A stretch of 64,000 bases of DNA from Halothiobacillus sp. (GTDB taxonomy: Bacteria; Pseudomonadota; Gammaproteobacteria; Halothiobacillales; Halothiobacillaceae), in contig JAGXIF010000026.1 in the NCBI GenBank assembly GCA_024635755.1, positions 1 through 64,000 on the forward strand. The letters run 5' to 3'. The notes below the pieces were generated by a model, which did no database searches, was not told the origin of the DNA, and saw only the letters and a program-made list of their open reading frames with translations. This document shows, one piece after another, positions 15,616 through 25,077 of this stretch (position 1 is its first letter; the number at the start of each line of letters is the position of its first letter). The position numbers were made by a program, and so were the translations under genes.

Positions 15616-16659
15616 ATGACAGCCAACGACAAGCCTATGCCAAGTCAAGACAAGCCGCCGGTGGTCCTTTCCGGCATCCAGCCTTCCGGTCAGTTGCTGA
15701 TCAGTCATTACGTCGGCGCCATCCGCAACTGGGTCAAGATGCAGGACAGTCACGACGCGCTGTTCATGCTGGTCGACCTGCACGCGATCACGGTCCGCCA
15801 GGACCCCAAGGAATTCCGTGCGCGCTGCTACGACTTCCTGGCGCTGTACCTGGCCTGCGGCCTCGACCCGGACAAGAGCACCCTGTTCGTCCAGTCGCAC
15901 GTGCCCGCGCACGCCGAGCTGGGTTGGGTGCTCAACTGCTACACCTACATGGGCGAGCTCGAGCGCATGACGCAGTTCAAGGACAAGTCGCAGCGCCACC
16001 AGGCCAATATCAACGCCGGGCTGTTCGACTACCCCGTGTTGATGGCCGCAGACATCCTGCTCTATCAGGCCACGCACGTGCCGGTGGGCGCCGACCAGAA
16101 GCAGCACCTGGAGCTCACCCGCGATCTGGCCACGCGCTTCAACAAGCTCTACGGGGATGTCCTCACGGTGCCTGAGCCGTTTATCGCCGAGGCCGGCGCC
16201 CGGGTCATGTCGCTGCAGGACCCGACTGCCAAGATGTCGAAGTCCGATCCCAGCGAGGCCAGCTACGTGGCCCTGCTCGACGAGCCGAAGAAGATCCTCA
16301 AGAAGTTCAAGAAGGCGGTGACCGATTCGGACATGGACATCCGGTTCGACCCGGAAAACAAGCCGGGGGTCTCGAATCTGCTCACCCTGCTGTCGATCTT
16401 TGGGGGCGAGTCGATCGAGTCGATCGAACGACGCCTGGCCGGGGAGGGCTATGGCAAGCTCAAGATCGAGACCGGCGAGGCGGTGATCGCCCACCTGGAG
16501 CCGATCACGGCCCGCTACCGCGATATCCGCGCCGACGAGGCGGGTCTCGATGCCATCCTCGCCCAGGGCGCCGAGCGGGCCGCTGCCCGGGCGCGCCCGA
16601 CGCTCAATCGCGTCTTCGATGCCCTGGGGTTCTTGCCCCGCCCCGACATCCTCGGCTAA
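15616..16659 (+). CDS. trpS: Tryptophan--tRNA ligase
   Basis: 347 residues from ATG 15616. Class I aminoacyl-tRNA synthetase. The HIGH-like region is [20 protein letters not shown], followed by [10 protein letters not shown], and the KMSKS loop is AKMSKSDPS, with typical [18 protein letters not shown] between. ATG 15637 (MPSQDKPPV) is an equally good start, since no strong ribosome site marks either. It is followed after four bases by the nnr gene and then tsaE, so the three probably form one transcription unit. Confidence 0.94.
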   Translation: MTANDKPMPSQDKPPVVLSGIQPSGQLLISHYVGAIRNWVKMQDSHDALFMLVDLHAITVRQDPKEFRARCYDFLALYLACGLDPDKSTLFVQSHVPAHAELGWVLNCYTYMGELERMTQFKDKSQRHQANINAGLFDYPVLMAADILLYQATHVPVGADQKQHLELTRDLATRFNKLYGDVLTVPEPFIAEAGARVMSLQDPTAKMSKSDPSEASYVALLDEPKKILKKFKKAVTDSDMDIRFDPENKPGVSNLLTLLSIFGGESIESIERRLAGEGYGKLKIETGEAVIAHLEPITARYRDIRADEAGLDAILAQGAERAAARARPTLNRVFDALGFLPRPDILG

Positions 16660-16663
16660 TCCC

Positions 16664-18277
16664 ATGCCAGACCCTCGCCATCATGCCCCGCCCCGCGTGC
16701 TTCGTGACGAGGTGGCCGCGCCATTGCGTCGGGCGTACCCGGTCGAGGCGATCGTGGCCCACGAGCAGGCGCTGTTTGCCGGTGGCGTCGAGCCCTACGG
16801 GTTGATGGAGCGGGCCGGCGCGGCGGCTTTCGATCAGCTGCAACGTCACTGGCCCGGCGTGCGACGCATCGCCGTGCTGGTCGGTCCCGGGCAAAACGGC
16901 GGCGATGGGCTGGTGATTGCCCGACTCGCCCACCGGGCGGGCCTGGAGGTGGACTTGCTCGGCTGGAAACAGCCGGAATTCCGGCAGAGCGCGGCGCAGG
17001 CCTGGTCGGCATTGCGCCAGGAGTGGTCCTCGATCGAGGTCCGCCACCAGGCCGATGTGGTGGGCGCCGCGCTGGATGCGGCCGAGGTGGTTGTCGACGC
17101 GCTGTTCGGTATCGGGCTGTCAGGATCGATCGAGGGCACGGCCGCTGCATTCATGCAACGGCTGGCCGAGAGGCTCGACCGGCGGGGGGCGCATCGTCCG
17201 GGGGTCCTGGCCGTCGATACCCCCTCGGGCCTGCATTGCGACACCGGGTCCGTCGACCCGCTGACCTTGCATGCCGACCTCACCGTCACCTTCCTGGGCT
17301 GCAAGATCGGCCAGGTGACTGGGGGTGGGGTAGCGGCCTGCGGCGAGCGCGTGCTGGCCGACCTGGGGCGGCCGCTGACGGATGCCCCCGGACCAGTGGA
17401 TGGGGCGGTGAACCTGTTGCACGGTGGCTGGCGCTTGTCACCCCGGCCGGCGGATGGGCACAAGGGCACCTTCGGCACCGTGCTAGTGGTGGCGGGAAAT
17501 CGCGGCATGCCCGGCGCGGCCCGGCTGGCGGCCGAGGCGGCACTGCGGGGTGGGGCAGGCAAGGTAATCGTCGCCACCCACCCGGCCCATGCCGCCACTC
17601 TGAACATCGGCCGCCCGGAGTTGATCGTCCACGGTGTGGAATCCCAGCGTGAATTGTTGCGCTTGCTGGGTGAGGCGACCGCCGTGGCGATCGGCCCGGG
17701 GCTGGGGCGCGATACCTGGGCGATGGAGCTATGGCGCGGCCTGCGAGACTGCCCGGTGCCGATGGTGGTGGATGCCGATGCCTTGCGCCTGCTCGGCCCG
17801 CGCTCGCTGGAGAACCGCGAGGCGGTGATGACACCACATCCTGGCGAGGCCGCCGGCTTGCTCGAGTGTCGTGTCGACGAGATCAATCTCGACCGCCTGG
17901 CCGCTGCCCGCCGGCTTGCCGCATCCTACGGTTGTGCCGTGGTGCTAAAGGGGGCGGGCAGCGTGCTGGCCGAGGGTGATCGTCTGTCCGCTTGCCAGTG
18001 CGGCGGACCGGCACTGGCCACCGCGGGCAGTGGTGATGTCCTCAGTGGCCTGATCGCGGCCCTGCTGGGCATGGGGTTGCCGATGGCCGCGGCGGTGGAA
18101 GGGGCGGTCAGCGTCCATGCCGTTGCCGGCGAACTGGAGGCGGATGCCCATGGCAGTTGGGGTGCGGCGGCCGGTGACCTGCCGGCGTTGATCCGCGCCC
18201 TGATCAATGGTCATCTGCGCCCCGGCACATCGCCCTGGCGGTTGGCCGGGGCCGAAGATGGGCAGAGCGCGTCATGA
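16664..18277 (+). CDS. nnr: Bifunctional NAD(P)H-hydrate epimerase / ADP-dependent NAD(P)H-hydrate dehydratase
   Basis: 537 residues. Repairs damaged, hydrated NADH and NADPH. The N-terminal YjeF_N epimerase domain (about 15-250) has GLMERAGAAAF, VGPGQNGGDGLVIARL and VVDALFGIGLSG. The C-terminal carbohydrate-kinase-like dehydratase domain (about 265-530) has HKGTFGTVLVVAGNRGMPGA, GPGLGRDT, VDADALRLL, MTPHPGEAA and AGSGDVLSGLIAALLGMG. Full-length with both active sites. It overlaps tsaE by four bases (ATGA), the conserved neighbour in gammaproteobacteria. Confidence 0.95.
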   Translation: MPDPRHHAPPRVLRDEVAAPLRRAYPVEAIVAHEQALFAGGVEPYGLMERAGAAAFDQLQRHWPGVRRIAVLVGPGQNGGDGLVIARLAHRAGLEVDLLGWKQPEFRQSAAQAWSALRQEWSSIEVRHQADVVGAALDAAEVVVDALFGIGLSGSIEGTAAAFMQRLAERLDRRGAHRPGVLAVDTPSGLHCDTGSVDPLTLHADLTVTFLGCKIGQVTGGGVAACGERVLADLGRPLTDAPGPVDGAVNLLHGGWRLSPRPADGHKGTFGTVLVVAGNRGMPGAARLAAEAALRGGAGKVIVATHPAHAATLNIGRPELIVHGVESQRELLRLLGEATAVAIGPGLGRDTWAMELWRGLRDCPVPMVVDADALRLLGPRSLENREAVMTPHPGEAAGLLECRVDEINLDRLAAARRLAASYGCAVVLKGAGSVLAEGDRLSACQCGGPALATAGSGDVLSGLIAALLGMGLPMAAAVEGAVSVHAVAGELEADAHGSWGAAAGDLPALIRALINGHLRPGTSPWRLAGAEDGQSAS

Positions 18278-18756
18278 GCGGGGAGGTGGTATACCCGCGT
18301 CTCGATCAGGCCGCGGTCGAAACGTTGGCCGGCCAACTGGCCGCCCAGGCGCCTATCTCGGGCATCCTGTCGCTGGAAGGCGAGCTGGGTGCCGGCAAGT
18401 CCACGTTCGCCCGAGCGTTCCTGCGTTCGCTGGGGGTGACGGGCACCATTCGCAGTCCCACCTACACCCTGGTCGAGCCCTACGTCATCGACCAACCCGC
18501 GGGACCGGAACAGGTGCTGCACCTGGATCTCTATCGCCTTGGCGACCCCGAGGAACTGGATTACCTCGGCGTGCGCGACGAAATCGACCAGGCGCTGCTA
18601 CTGGTCGAGTGGCTCAGCCAGGCCGGGGGCGAACTGAGCGCCGACCTGCGTCTGTTTCTCCGAGGTGACCCGGCCGAGCCGGAGTGCCGCGACGTGACCC
18701 TCTCGGCCGTCACCCCGGCGGGTGCGGACTGGCTTCGGCGCGTGTCGGGCCACTGA
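18274..18756 (+). CDS. tsaE: tRNA threonylcarbamoyladenosine biosynthesis ATPase TsaE
   Basis: 160 residues. Partner of TsaB and TsaD in making t6A37 on ANN-decoding tRNAs. It has the Walker A GELGAGKSTFARAFLRSLG, the switch-like SPTYTLVEPY, and HLDLYRLGDPEELDYLG with the conserved catalytic residues, ending with LLVEWLSQAG. Standard length. The ATG overlaps the nnr stop. A rho-independent terminator follows, so this ends the trpS-nnr-tsaE unit. Confidence 0.95.
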   Translation: MSGEVVYPRLDQAAVETLAGQLAAQAPISGILSLEGELGAGKSTFARAFLRSLGVTGTIRSPTYTLVEPYVIDQPAGPEQVLHLDLYRLGDPEELDYLGVRDEIDQALLLVEWLSQAGGELSADLRLFLRGDPAEPECRDVTLSAVTPAGADWLRRVSGH

Positions 18757-18801
18757 CCGCCATTCGCTCCGGATGGTCTGTTGTCTTTTTTCAACACCTC
18801 G

Positions 18802-18831
18802 AAACCACACCATGTTGTGGTTTTTCTTTTT
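18802..18831 (+). terminator. Terminator after tsaE
   Basis: AAACCACA (18802-18809) pairs with TGTGGTTT (18816-18823), followed by TTCTTTTTC. The 155 bases from here to amiC are clearly more AT-rich than the surroundings and probably hold the amiC promoter; TTGAAA at 18903-18908 is a possible -35 without a convincing -10. Confidence 0.75.
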
Positions 18832-18986
18832 CAATGCCGCCATATTTGGTAAATGCCAACCTCGTATCCGCCTCAGGAGTTGGTTGTATCTGATTGCATT
18901 TGTTGAAAAAAACCCGATTTGGCGCACACTGTGTTTACCGTGTCCTCGCGACATGATCTTGGGGCTGTGTTGCCAGAGGTGGAAAC

Positions 18987-20243
18987 ATGAACAAGCCAAT
19001 CCAGTCTGTTCAGTCCGCATCCGTGGCGATCGATGCCGACCGCCGGCGCTTCTTGCGATCGGCGATCGGCACCGGCGTGGCTGCGTTTGGCCTGCCATTT
19101 GCCGAGTCCGCGCTCGCCGCGCGTTCGGTGAACGTCTCTCGTGTCGAGGCCGGGCGCCATGATGGCTTCACGCGCTATGTGTTTCGCCTTTCGGCGCCGG
19201 TCGACTTCGACACGCTGCTGCTGGACAACCCGGCGCGCGCGGTCGTCGACCTGCGCTCGACCCGGCTCAGGGGCGTGGGGTTGCCCAGTGCCCCGGATTC
19301 GCCGGTGGTCAAGGGAGTGCGAGTGGGGGTCCGTCATGGCACCGACCTGCGGCTGGTATTTGACCTCAAGAAGCGGGCCCGTCCCCAGATCATCATCCTG
19401 CCGCCCACCGACGGCGGCGAGCATCGCCTAGTGATCGACCTGCCGCATGGGGGCGGCAGGGACACGGTCGTGGCCGAGCGTCCCGATGTCCCGCAGCAGG
19501 AATCCGCACTGCGGTCGGGGGCGAACGGTTTTCGTGAACTCGTGGTCGCCATTGATCCGGGGCACGGCGGCAAGGACCCGGGTGCCATCGGCCGGCGTGG
19601 TACCCGCGAAAAGGACATCGTTCTCAATATCGGCTTGCAGCTGCGCGACCTGATCGCCGCAACCCCGGGGCTTCGGCCGGTGATGACCCGCTCGGACGAT
19701 CGCTATATCCCGTTGCGAAAGCGTACCGAGATCGCCCGCGATCACCAGGCCGATCTGTTCATCTCCGTGCACGCCGATGCGTTTCGGCTGTCCTCGGCCA
19801 AGGGTGCCTCGGTGTATTGCCTGAGTCAGAACGGGGCGAGTTCCGAGGCGGCGCGCTGGCTGGCGGCCAAGGAGAACAGCGCCGATTTCGTCGGCGGGGC
19901 ATCGCTTTCCGGCCACGACGAGGATGTTGCGTCGGTCCTGCTGGACCTGGCGCAGACCAAGACCCTGGAGACCAGTCTCGATTTCGGCGACCGCGTACTG
20001 GGGCAGATCGGCAACGTCGCTCAGTTGCACAAGCGCCAGGTCCAGCAGGCCGGCTTTGCCGTGCTCAAGTCGCCGGACATCCCGTCGATCCTAGTGGAAA
20101 GCGCGTTCATCAGTAACCCGCATGAAGAGCAGCGCTTGCGCACCCGTGCCTACCAGCGCGAGATCGCCCAGTCGATCCTGGCCGGCGTGAACAGCTACTA
20201 CGTTGCCCACGCCCCGCAGGGCACCCGCTACGCCATGCTCTGA
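18987..20243 (+). CDS. amiC: N-acetylmuramoyl-L-alanine amidase with AMIN domain, Tat-exported
   Basis: 418 residues. Splits septal peptidoglycan during cell division. The N terminus has a twin-arginine motif (DRRRFLRSA, residues 18-26) before a hydrophobic stretch ending ESALAA, consistent with Tat export like E. coli AmiC. An AMIN septal-targeting domain occupies about 48-155 (RYVFRLSAPVDFDTLLLDN). The zinc amidase_3 domain begins VVAIDPGHGGKDPGAIG, with FISVHADAF and ILVESAFISNPHEEQ supplying zinc ligands and the catalytic Glu. AGAGGTGG precedes the ATG. It is followed by mutL and miaA as in many gammaproteobacteria. The NlpD-like protein at 47807 is a likely activator. Confidence 0.95.
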   Translation: MNKPIQSVQSASVAIDADRRRFLRSAIGTGVAAFGLPFAESALAARSVNVSRVEAGRHDGFTRYVFRLSAPVDFDTLLLDNPARAVVDLRSTRLRGVGLPSAPDSPVVKGVRVGVRHGTDLRLVFDLKKRARPQIIILPPTDGGEHRLVIDLPHGGGRDTVVAERPDVPQQESALRSGANGFRELVVAIDPGHGGKDPGAIGRRGTREKDIVLNIGLQLRDLIAATPGLRPVMTRSDDRYIPLRKRTEIARDHQADLFISVHADAFRLSSAKGASVYCLSQNGASSEAARWLAAKENSADFVGGASLSGHDEDVASVLLDLAQTKTLETSLDFGDRVLGQIGNVAQLHKRQVQQAGFAVLKSPDIPSILVESAFISNPHEEQRLRTRAYQREIAQSILAGVNSYYVAHAPQGTRYAML

Positions 20244-20311
20244 ACGGACAAGGCGCTTGTCTCGCCCGGATAAGGCGGGTGACAATGACGACTTTTTCTG
20301 GTCGGAGTCCC

Positions 20312-22117
20312 ATGCCCGAAATCCGCGCATTGCCGCAGTCCCTGGTGAACCAGATCGCCGCTGGCGAGGTCGTCGAGCGGCCGGCGAGCGTGATCAAGGA
20401 GCTGGTGGAGAATGCGCTGGACGCCGGTGCCGACCGGATCGAGGTGCGGGTGGTCGCCGGCGGCGTCAAGCAGTTGAGCGTGCGTGACAACGGCTTCGGC
20501 ATGCCGCCCGAGCAAATGCCGCTCGCCCTGGCCCCCCACGCCACCAGCAAGATCCGTGACCTCGATGACCTCGAGGCGGTCGCCAGCTTCGGTTTTCGCG
20601 GCGAGGCGCTGGCGAGCATCCAGTCGATCTCGCGACTGCGGCTGGTCTCGCGCACGCCGGATGCCGAGCACGGTTGGGAGATCGCCCCGGGCCAGGTCGA
20701 CGAGCCGCGTCCGACACCTGCCAAGCCGGGCACCTTGGTAGATGTGCGCGACCTGTTTTTCAATGTGCCGGCGCGGCGCAAGTTCCTGCGCACCGAGCGC
20801 ACCGAGTTTGGTCATGTGGATCAGTTGCTGCGGCGCTTGGCGCTGGCCAACCCATCAGTCGCCTTCACCTGCACGCACAACGAGCGCAGCGTGCTCGACT
20901 TGGCGCCGGTCGACGACGAACGGATCGAACAGCGCATCGCCGCCGTGCTGGGGCAGGGCTTTCTTGACCAGGCGCGGCGCATCGATGCCAGCGCTTCCGG
21001 TTTCTCCCTGCACGGGCTAGTGGCCAGCCCGCAGTACGCCCGCTCGTCGACCGACCAGCAGTTGTTCTTCGTCAACGGCCGGGTGGTGCGTGATCGCCTG
21101 ATTGCCCATGCCGTGCGGCGAGCCTATGCCGACGTGCTGCACCACGCCCGTCATCCTGCCTACGTGCTCTCGCTGCGACTCGACCCGGCGGCAGTGGACG
21201 TCAATGTCCACCCCACCAAGGCCGAAGTGCGTTTTCGTGACGGGCGCGGCGTGCACGATTTCCTCTTTCAGGTGGTGCACCGGGCGCTGGCCACGCCGGG
21301 GGGCGGCGTTGCTGCCCCCGGCGTCGAGGAGAGGGGGACTGATGCCGAGGTGTCGTATGCGCCGTCGGCTGCCCTTGAGGCCGGGCCGGCATATCGTGCG
21401 CCCCCCTCGTCGGGCGTGGCCGGGCAGGGCTATCTCTCCCTGCTGGGGCAGTCACACAACCTAGGCATGCCGGACCCGGGCGGCGTGGCCGAGTCCCTGC
21501 CGATCGACGAGGAGATCCCGCCACTAGGCTACGCCGTGGCCCACCTGGGTGAGATCTACATCCTGGCCCGCAACCGCGACGGGATGGTGATCGTGGATGC
21601 GCATGCCGCCGCTGAGCGGGTCACCTACGAGCGGCTCAAGGACAGCCATCGCCGCCAGGGCCTGAGTGGCGCGCCCTTGCTTTTGCCGGTCGATATCCAG
21701 GTCTCTCCCGAGGAGGCCGATGCCTTCGAGGCCTGGCGCGAGGCGTTTGCCCGCGCCGGGGTGGAACTCGATCGGGTCGGCCCCGAGCGGGTGCGGGTGC
21801 GCGAAGTGCCCATGATGCTGCGCGAGTCGGACATCGAGGAACTGGCGCTCGACATGCTGGCCGAGTTGCGCCGCCTGCCGCTGGAAGCGGGCGAGGTCTC
21901 GCTCACGGTGGTGGACGAGCGTATCGACGCCATCCTGTCGACCATGGCCTGTCACGGATCGGTGCGGGCCAACCGCCGCCTGGGCGTTGCCGAGATGAAC
22001 GCATTACTGCGCGACATGGAACGCACCGACCGCTCCGATCAGTGCAACCACGGCCGGCCCACCTGGCGGGCGATCAGCATCCAGGAACTCGATCGCTGGT
22101 TCATGCGGGGACAATGA
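20312..22117 (+). CDS. mutL: DNA mismatch repair protein MutL
   Basis: 601 residues. The N-terminal GHKL ATPase has QIAAGEVVERPASVIKELVE, NALDAG, DNGFGM and the ATP-lid ATSKI, then FRGEALASI. The C-terminal domain has DAHAAAERVTYE, matching the MutL endonuclease motif DQHAx2Ex4E except Gln to Ala, with ACHGSVRAN and CNHGRPTW further on. This points to a MutL nicking endonuclease of the Pseudomonas type rather than a MutH-dependent one. The start at 20312 follows GGAGTCCC; an in-frame ATG at 20279 is less likely. It overlaps miaA by four bases. Confidence 0.95.
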   Translation: MPEIRALPQSLVNQIAAGEVVERPASVIKELVENALDAGADRIEVRVVAGGVKQLSVRDNGFGMPPEQMPLALAPHATSKIRDLDDLEAVASFGFRGEALASIQSISRLRLVSRTPDAEHGWEIAPGQVDEPRPTPAKPGTLVDVRDLFFNVPARRKFLRTERTEFGHVDQLLRRLALANPSVAFTCTHNERSVLDLAPVDDERIEQRIAAVLGQGFLDQARRIDASASGFSLHGLVASPQYARSSTDQQLFFVNGRVVRDRLIAHAVRRAYADVLHHARHPAYVLSLRLDPAAVDVNVHPTKAEVRFRDGRGVHDFLFQVVHRALATPGGGVAAPGVEERGTDAEVSYAPSAALEAGPAYRAPPSSGVAGQGYLSLLGQSHNLGMPDPGGVAESLPIDEEIPPLGYAVAHLGEIYILARNRDGMVIVDAHAAAERVTYERLKDSHRRQGLSGAPLLLPVDIQVSPEEADAFEAWREAFARAGVELDRVGPERVRVREVPMMLRESDIEELALDMLAELRRLPLEAGEVSLTVVDERIDAILSTMACHGSVRANRRLGVAEMNALLRDMERTDRSDQCNHGRPTWRAISIQELDRWFMRGQ

Positions 22118-23091
22118 TGGGCGGTGTCGAGACGCCTTTCGCCGCCGGGCCTGGCGAGCTACCGATCATCGCGATCGCCGGGCCCACGGCCTCGGGCAAG
22201 ACGGCTCTGGCCATGCGCCTGGCCGATCGCCTGCCGACATCCATCATCTCGGTCGATTCGGTGATGATCTATCGGGGGCTGGATATCGGTGCGGCCAAGC
22301 CCACTGCCGACCTGCTCGCCCGCTATCCACACGCCCTGGTGGATATCTGCGATCCGGCCGAGCCCTACAGCGTGGAACGTTTCTGCCGCGATGCCACAGC
22401 CGCGATCGCGGCTGCCCGCGCGGCGGGCCGGCTGCCCTTGCTGGTGGGCGGGACCATGATGTATTTCCAGGCCCTGTTGCAGGGCCTTTCCCGGCTGCCG
22501 GCGAGCGACCCGCAGGTGCGCGAGCAAGTTGCGGCCGAGGCCGAGGCACTGGGTTGGCCGGCCATGCATGCTCGGCTGGCCCAAGTGGACCCCGAGGCGG
22601 CGGCGCGCATCCACGCCACCGACCCGCAGCGCATCGGTCGGGCGCTGGAGGTGTATCGGGCGACTGGCCGCAGCCTGAGCGACTGGCAGAGGGAGAACCC
22701 GCCCCGTTCGCCGCTGGAGGGGGAGCGCATCCTGCAGGTGGCGCTGTGGCCACGGACCACGGCCCACACCCGTAAGGTGGTGGCCGACCGCTTTGACAGC
22801 ATGCTGGCGGCCGGCTTTCTCGACGAGGTGCGTGCGCTGTACGCGCGCGGTGACCTACATCCCGGGCTGCCCTCGATCCGGGCCGTGGGTTATCGTCAGG
22901 CATGGGAGTATCTTGCCGGCGACTGCGACTTCGACACCATGCGGCGCAAGGCGGTCACCGCGACCCGTCAGTTGGCCAAGCGCCAGCGGACTTGGCTGCG
23001 TGCTGCACCGGGCTGGCGGGCCCTGGATGCCGATCAAACCGACTTGGTCGAGTCGCTGATATTGAACTTTGCCCGGCGCGGAGACTCTTGA
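22114..23091 (+). CDS. miaA: tRNA dimethylallyltransferase
   Basis: 325 residues from ATG 22114, which overlaps the mutL stop; a second ATG follows at 22117. Transfers dimethylallyl to A37 of UNN-decoding tRNAs. Motifs: P-loop GPTASGKTALAM, the substrate loop DSVMIYRGLDIGAAKPT, VGGTMMYFQALL, TDPQRIGRALEVYRATG and the C-terminal RAVGYRQAWEYLAGD and TRQLAKRQRTWLR. It lies immediately upstream of hfq, the classical gammaproteobacterial order, with a 212-base gap that probably contains a separate hfq promoter. Confidence 0.96.
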   Translation: MMGGVETPFAAGPGELPIIAIAGPTASGKTALAMRLADRLPTSIISVDSVMIYRGLDIGAAKPTADLLARYPHALVDICDPAEPYSVERFCRDATAAIAAARAAGRLPLLVGGTMMYFQALLQGLSRLPASDPQVREQVAAEAEALGWPAMHARLAQVDPEAAARIHATDPQRIGRALEVYRATGRSLSDWQRENPPRSPLEGERILQVALWPRTTAHTRKVVADRFDSMLAAGFLDEVRALYARGDLHPGLPSIRAVGYRQAWEYLAGDCDFDTMRRKAVTATRQLAKRQRTWLRAAPGWRALDADQTDLVESLILNFARRGDS

Positions 23092-23303
23092 TGGGACGGA
23101 CAGGGTCGCCCGCCGCATGCGGAGATGTCCCCCGAGGCACACTACACTGATGGCAATGACGGCATTGAACTCGTCGCTGACGTCCCCATATCGAATGCCA
23201 TCCCGCTGTTCCGGTGGGCAGGATTGGCCCGTCAATCCCAGGCCGCCGAGAACGGCCGACCGGTCGATGAAAACGGCCGGATAATCAAACAAGAGGAAGC
23301 ACC

Positions 23304-23561
23304 ATGGCCAAAAGCCAGTCACTGCAAGAACCGTTTCTCAACACGTTGCGGCGTGAACACATCCCCGTGTCCATCTACCTGCGCAACGGTATCAAGCTGC
23401 AGGGCCAGATCGACTCGTTCGACAATTTCGTCGTGCTGCTGAAGAACAACGTCAGCCAACTGGTCTACAAGCATGCCATCAGCACCATCGTGCCCACCCG
23501 CCCGGTGAATATCGACCCGGAGCCAAAGGGTGAGGCGCGTGACAATGGGGGTGACGAGTAA
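23304..23561 (+). CDS. hfq: RNA chaperone Hfq
   Basis: 85 residues. Hexameric Sm-like chaperone that pairs small RNAs with mRNAs. Sm1 and Sm2 are intact: [39 protein letters not shown] and the [10 protein letters not shown] motif; the distal and proximal RNA-binding residues (Gln8, Lys56-His57-type) are in place. The C-terminal tail is short (about 18 residues, acidic), unlike the long tail of enterics. AGAGGA precedes the ATG. It is five bases upstream of hflX. Its likely targets in this window include the structured rpoS leader. Confidence 0.97.
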   Translation: MAKSQSLQEPFLNTLRREHIPVSIYLRNGIKLQGQIDSFDNFVVLLKNNVSQLVYKHAISTIVPTRPVNIDPEPKGEARDNGGDE

Positions 23562-23566
23562 ACTAG

Positions 23567-24919
23567 ATGGAATTTTTTGAACGCCACGAGGGTGGGGAGC
23601 GGGCCGTGCTGCTGCACGTCGAGCAGCGCGCCGTGGATTCCAACGAAGACCTGGCCGAATTTCGAGAGCTGGTCCACTCAGCTGGGGCCGAGATCCTCAG
23701 CGAGAGCGTGGTAAATCGCCAGACCCCGGACCCGCGCTTGTTTATCGGCAAGGGCAAGGCCGAGGAATTGGCCGAGATGGTCGCCGCTCACGAGGCCGAG
23801 CTGGTGATCGTCAACGCTCAGCTTTCGCCGTCGCAAGAACGCAACCTCGAGGCGCTGGTCAAGTGCCGCGTGCTCGACCGAACTGGCCTGATCCTCGACA
23901 TCTTTGCCCAGCGGGCCCGTTCGCACGAGGGCAAGCTGCAGGTGGAGTTGGCGCAGCTGTCCCACCTGGCCACCCGCCTGGTCCGCGGCTGGACTCACCT
24001 CGAACGCCAGCGGGGCGGCTCGATCGGCTTGCGCGGCCCGGGTGAGACCCAGCTGGAAATGGACCGCCGGTTGCTGAGCGGGCGTATCAAGCAGCTCAAG
24101 GAGCGTATCGCCCGGGTGCGGCGTCAGCGCGCCGAGGGCCGCAAGGGGCGCCAGCAGTCGGACGTGCCCACCGTTGCCTTGGTTGGCTACACCAACGCGG
24201 GCAAGTCGACGCTGTTCAATGCGCTGACCACCTCCGAGGCCTTCGCCGCCAATCAGCTCTTCGCCACGCTCGACACCACCCTGCGCCGGGTGGAGTTGAA
24301 CCCGCAAATGACGGTGGTGTTCGCCGACACGGTGGGTTTCATTCGTCACCTGCCGCACGAGTTGGTGTCGGCATTCCGTTCCACCCTCGAGGAAACCCTT
24401 GAGGCCGACCTGCTGCTGCACGTGGTGGACGGCTCGTCGCCCGAGCGCGATCGCCAGATCGAGGATGTCGAGACCGTGCTCGAGGAGATCGGTGCCGGCT
24501 CGATGCCGCGGCTGACCGTGATGAACAAGATCGATCAGCTCGAGGAGCAGGGCGTGCGTGTCGATCGTGACAAGCACGACGAGCCGGTGCGTGTCTGGGT
24601 CTCGGCCAAGCAGGGCGAGGGGCTTGAGGCACTGGGCGAGGCGCTGGTCGAGCGGCTGGAGCCCAAAGGGGTGCACCATCGCCTGTTTATCCCCATGACC
24701 GATGGCCGCTTCTACGCCCTGCTGCAGGGCGAGGGCGCGGTCATGGCCGAGGAATGCGACGAGGCCGGATGGCATCTCGACATCGCCCTGCCGGAGGCCC
24801 GCTGGGGACAATTGCTGAAAAAGGAGCCGGCGTTGGCGACGTTCGTGCTCGACCCCGCCGCCGAACGGCAACCCGAACCCTGGGAAGAGGCGGTCGCTGC
24901 CGGCGTCGCCCGAGGGTGA
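23567..24919 (+). CDS. hflX: Ribosome-rescue GTPase HflX
   Basis: 450 residues. Splits stalled 70S ribosomes under stress. An N-terminal HflX domain (NAQLSPSQERNLEALVKCRV, LDRTGLILDIFAQRARSHEG) leads to the conserved GLRGPGETQLEMDRR hinge and a coiled region, then the G domain: G1 GYTNAGKST, G3 DTVGFIRHLPHELV and G4 NKID. The C-terminal domain (about 375-450) is present. It begins five bases after hfq, so they are co-transcribed. The following 158 bases carry a candidate promoter for hflK. Confidence 0.96.
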   Translation: MEFFERHEGGERAVLLHVEQRAVDSNEDLAEFRELVHSAGAEILSESVVNRQTPDPRLFIGKGKAEELAEMVAAHEAELVIVNAQLSPSQERNLEALVKCRVLDRTGLILDIFAQRARSHEGKLQVELAQLSHLATRLVRGWTHLERQRGGSIGLRGPGETQLEMDRRLLSGRIKQLKERIARVRRQRAEGRKGRQQSDVPTVALVGYTNAGKSTLFNALTTSEAFAANQLFATLDTTLRRVELNPQMTVVFADTVGFIRHLPHELVSAFRSTLEETLEADLLLHVVDGSSPERDRQIEDVETVLEEIGAGSMPRLTVMNKIDQLEEQGVRVDRDKHDEPVRVWVSAKQGEGLEALGEALVERLEPKGVHHRLFIPMTDGRFYALLQGEGAVMAEECDEAGWHLDIALPEARWGQLLKKEPALATFVLDPAAERQPEPWEEAVAAGVARG

Positions 24920-24925
24920 TCCCGG

Positions 24926-24954
24926 TTGCGGTCATCGGCCACGAACACTACACT
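24926..24954 (+). promoter_or_regulatory. Candidate sigma-70 promoter for hflKC
   Basis: TTGCGG (24926-24931), a 17-base spacer and TACACT (24949-24954) lie upstream of hflK, with a leader of about 117 bases. Confidence 0.45.
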
Positions 24955-25077
24955 CTAGCGCTGTCTTTCCGCGTGCCATCGGCCTGCGGCGACCCGCGCG
25001 GCGGGTGTAAGAAGATCGAATCGCATTGAATACCCTATCTCTGCCGAATCCCGGCAGGCAATCACTGGAGTAAGCCC

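Noticed and set aside
18903-18931. TTGAAA followed at about 17 bases by ACACTG as an amiC promoter
   Set aside because: The -10 is too poor to support a call; kept only as a note in the terminator entry.
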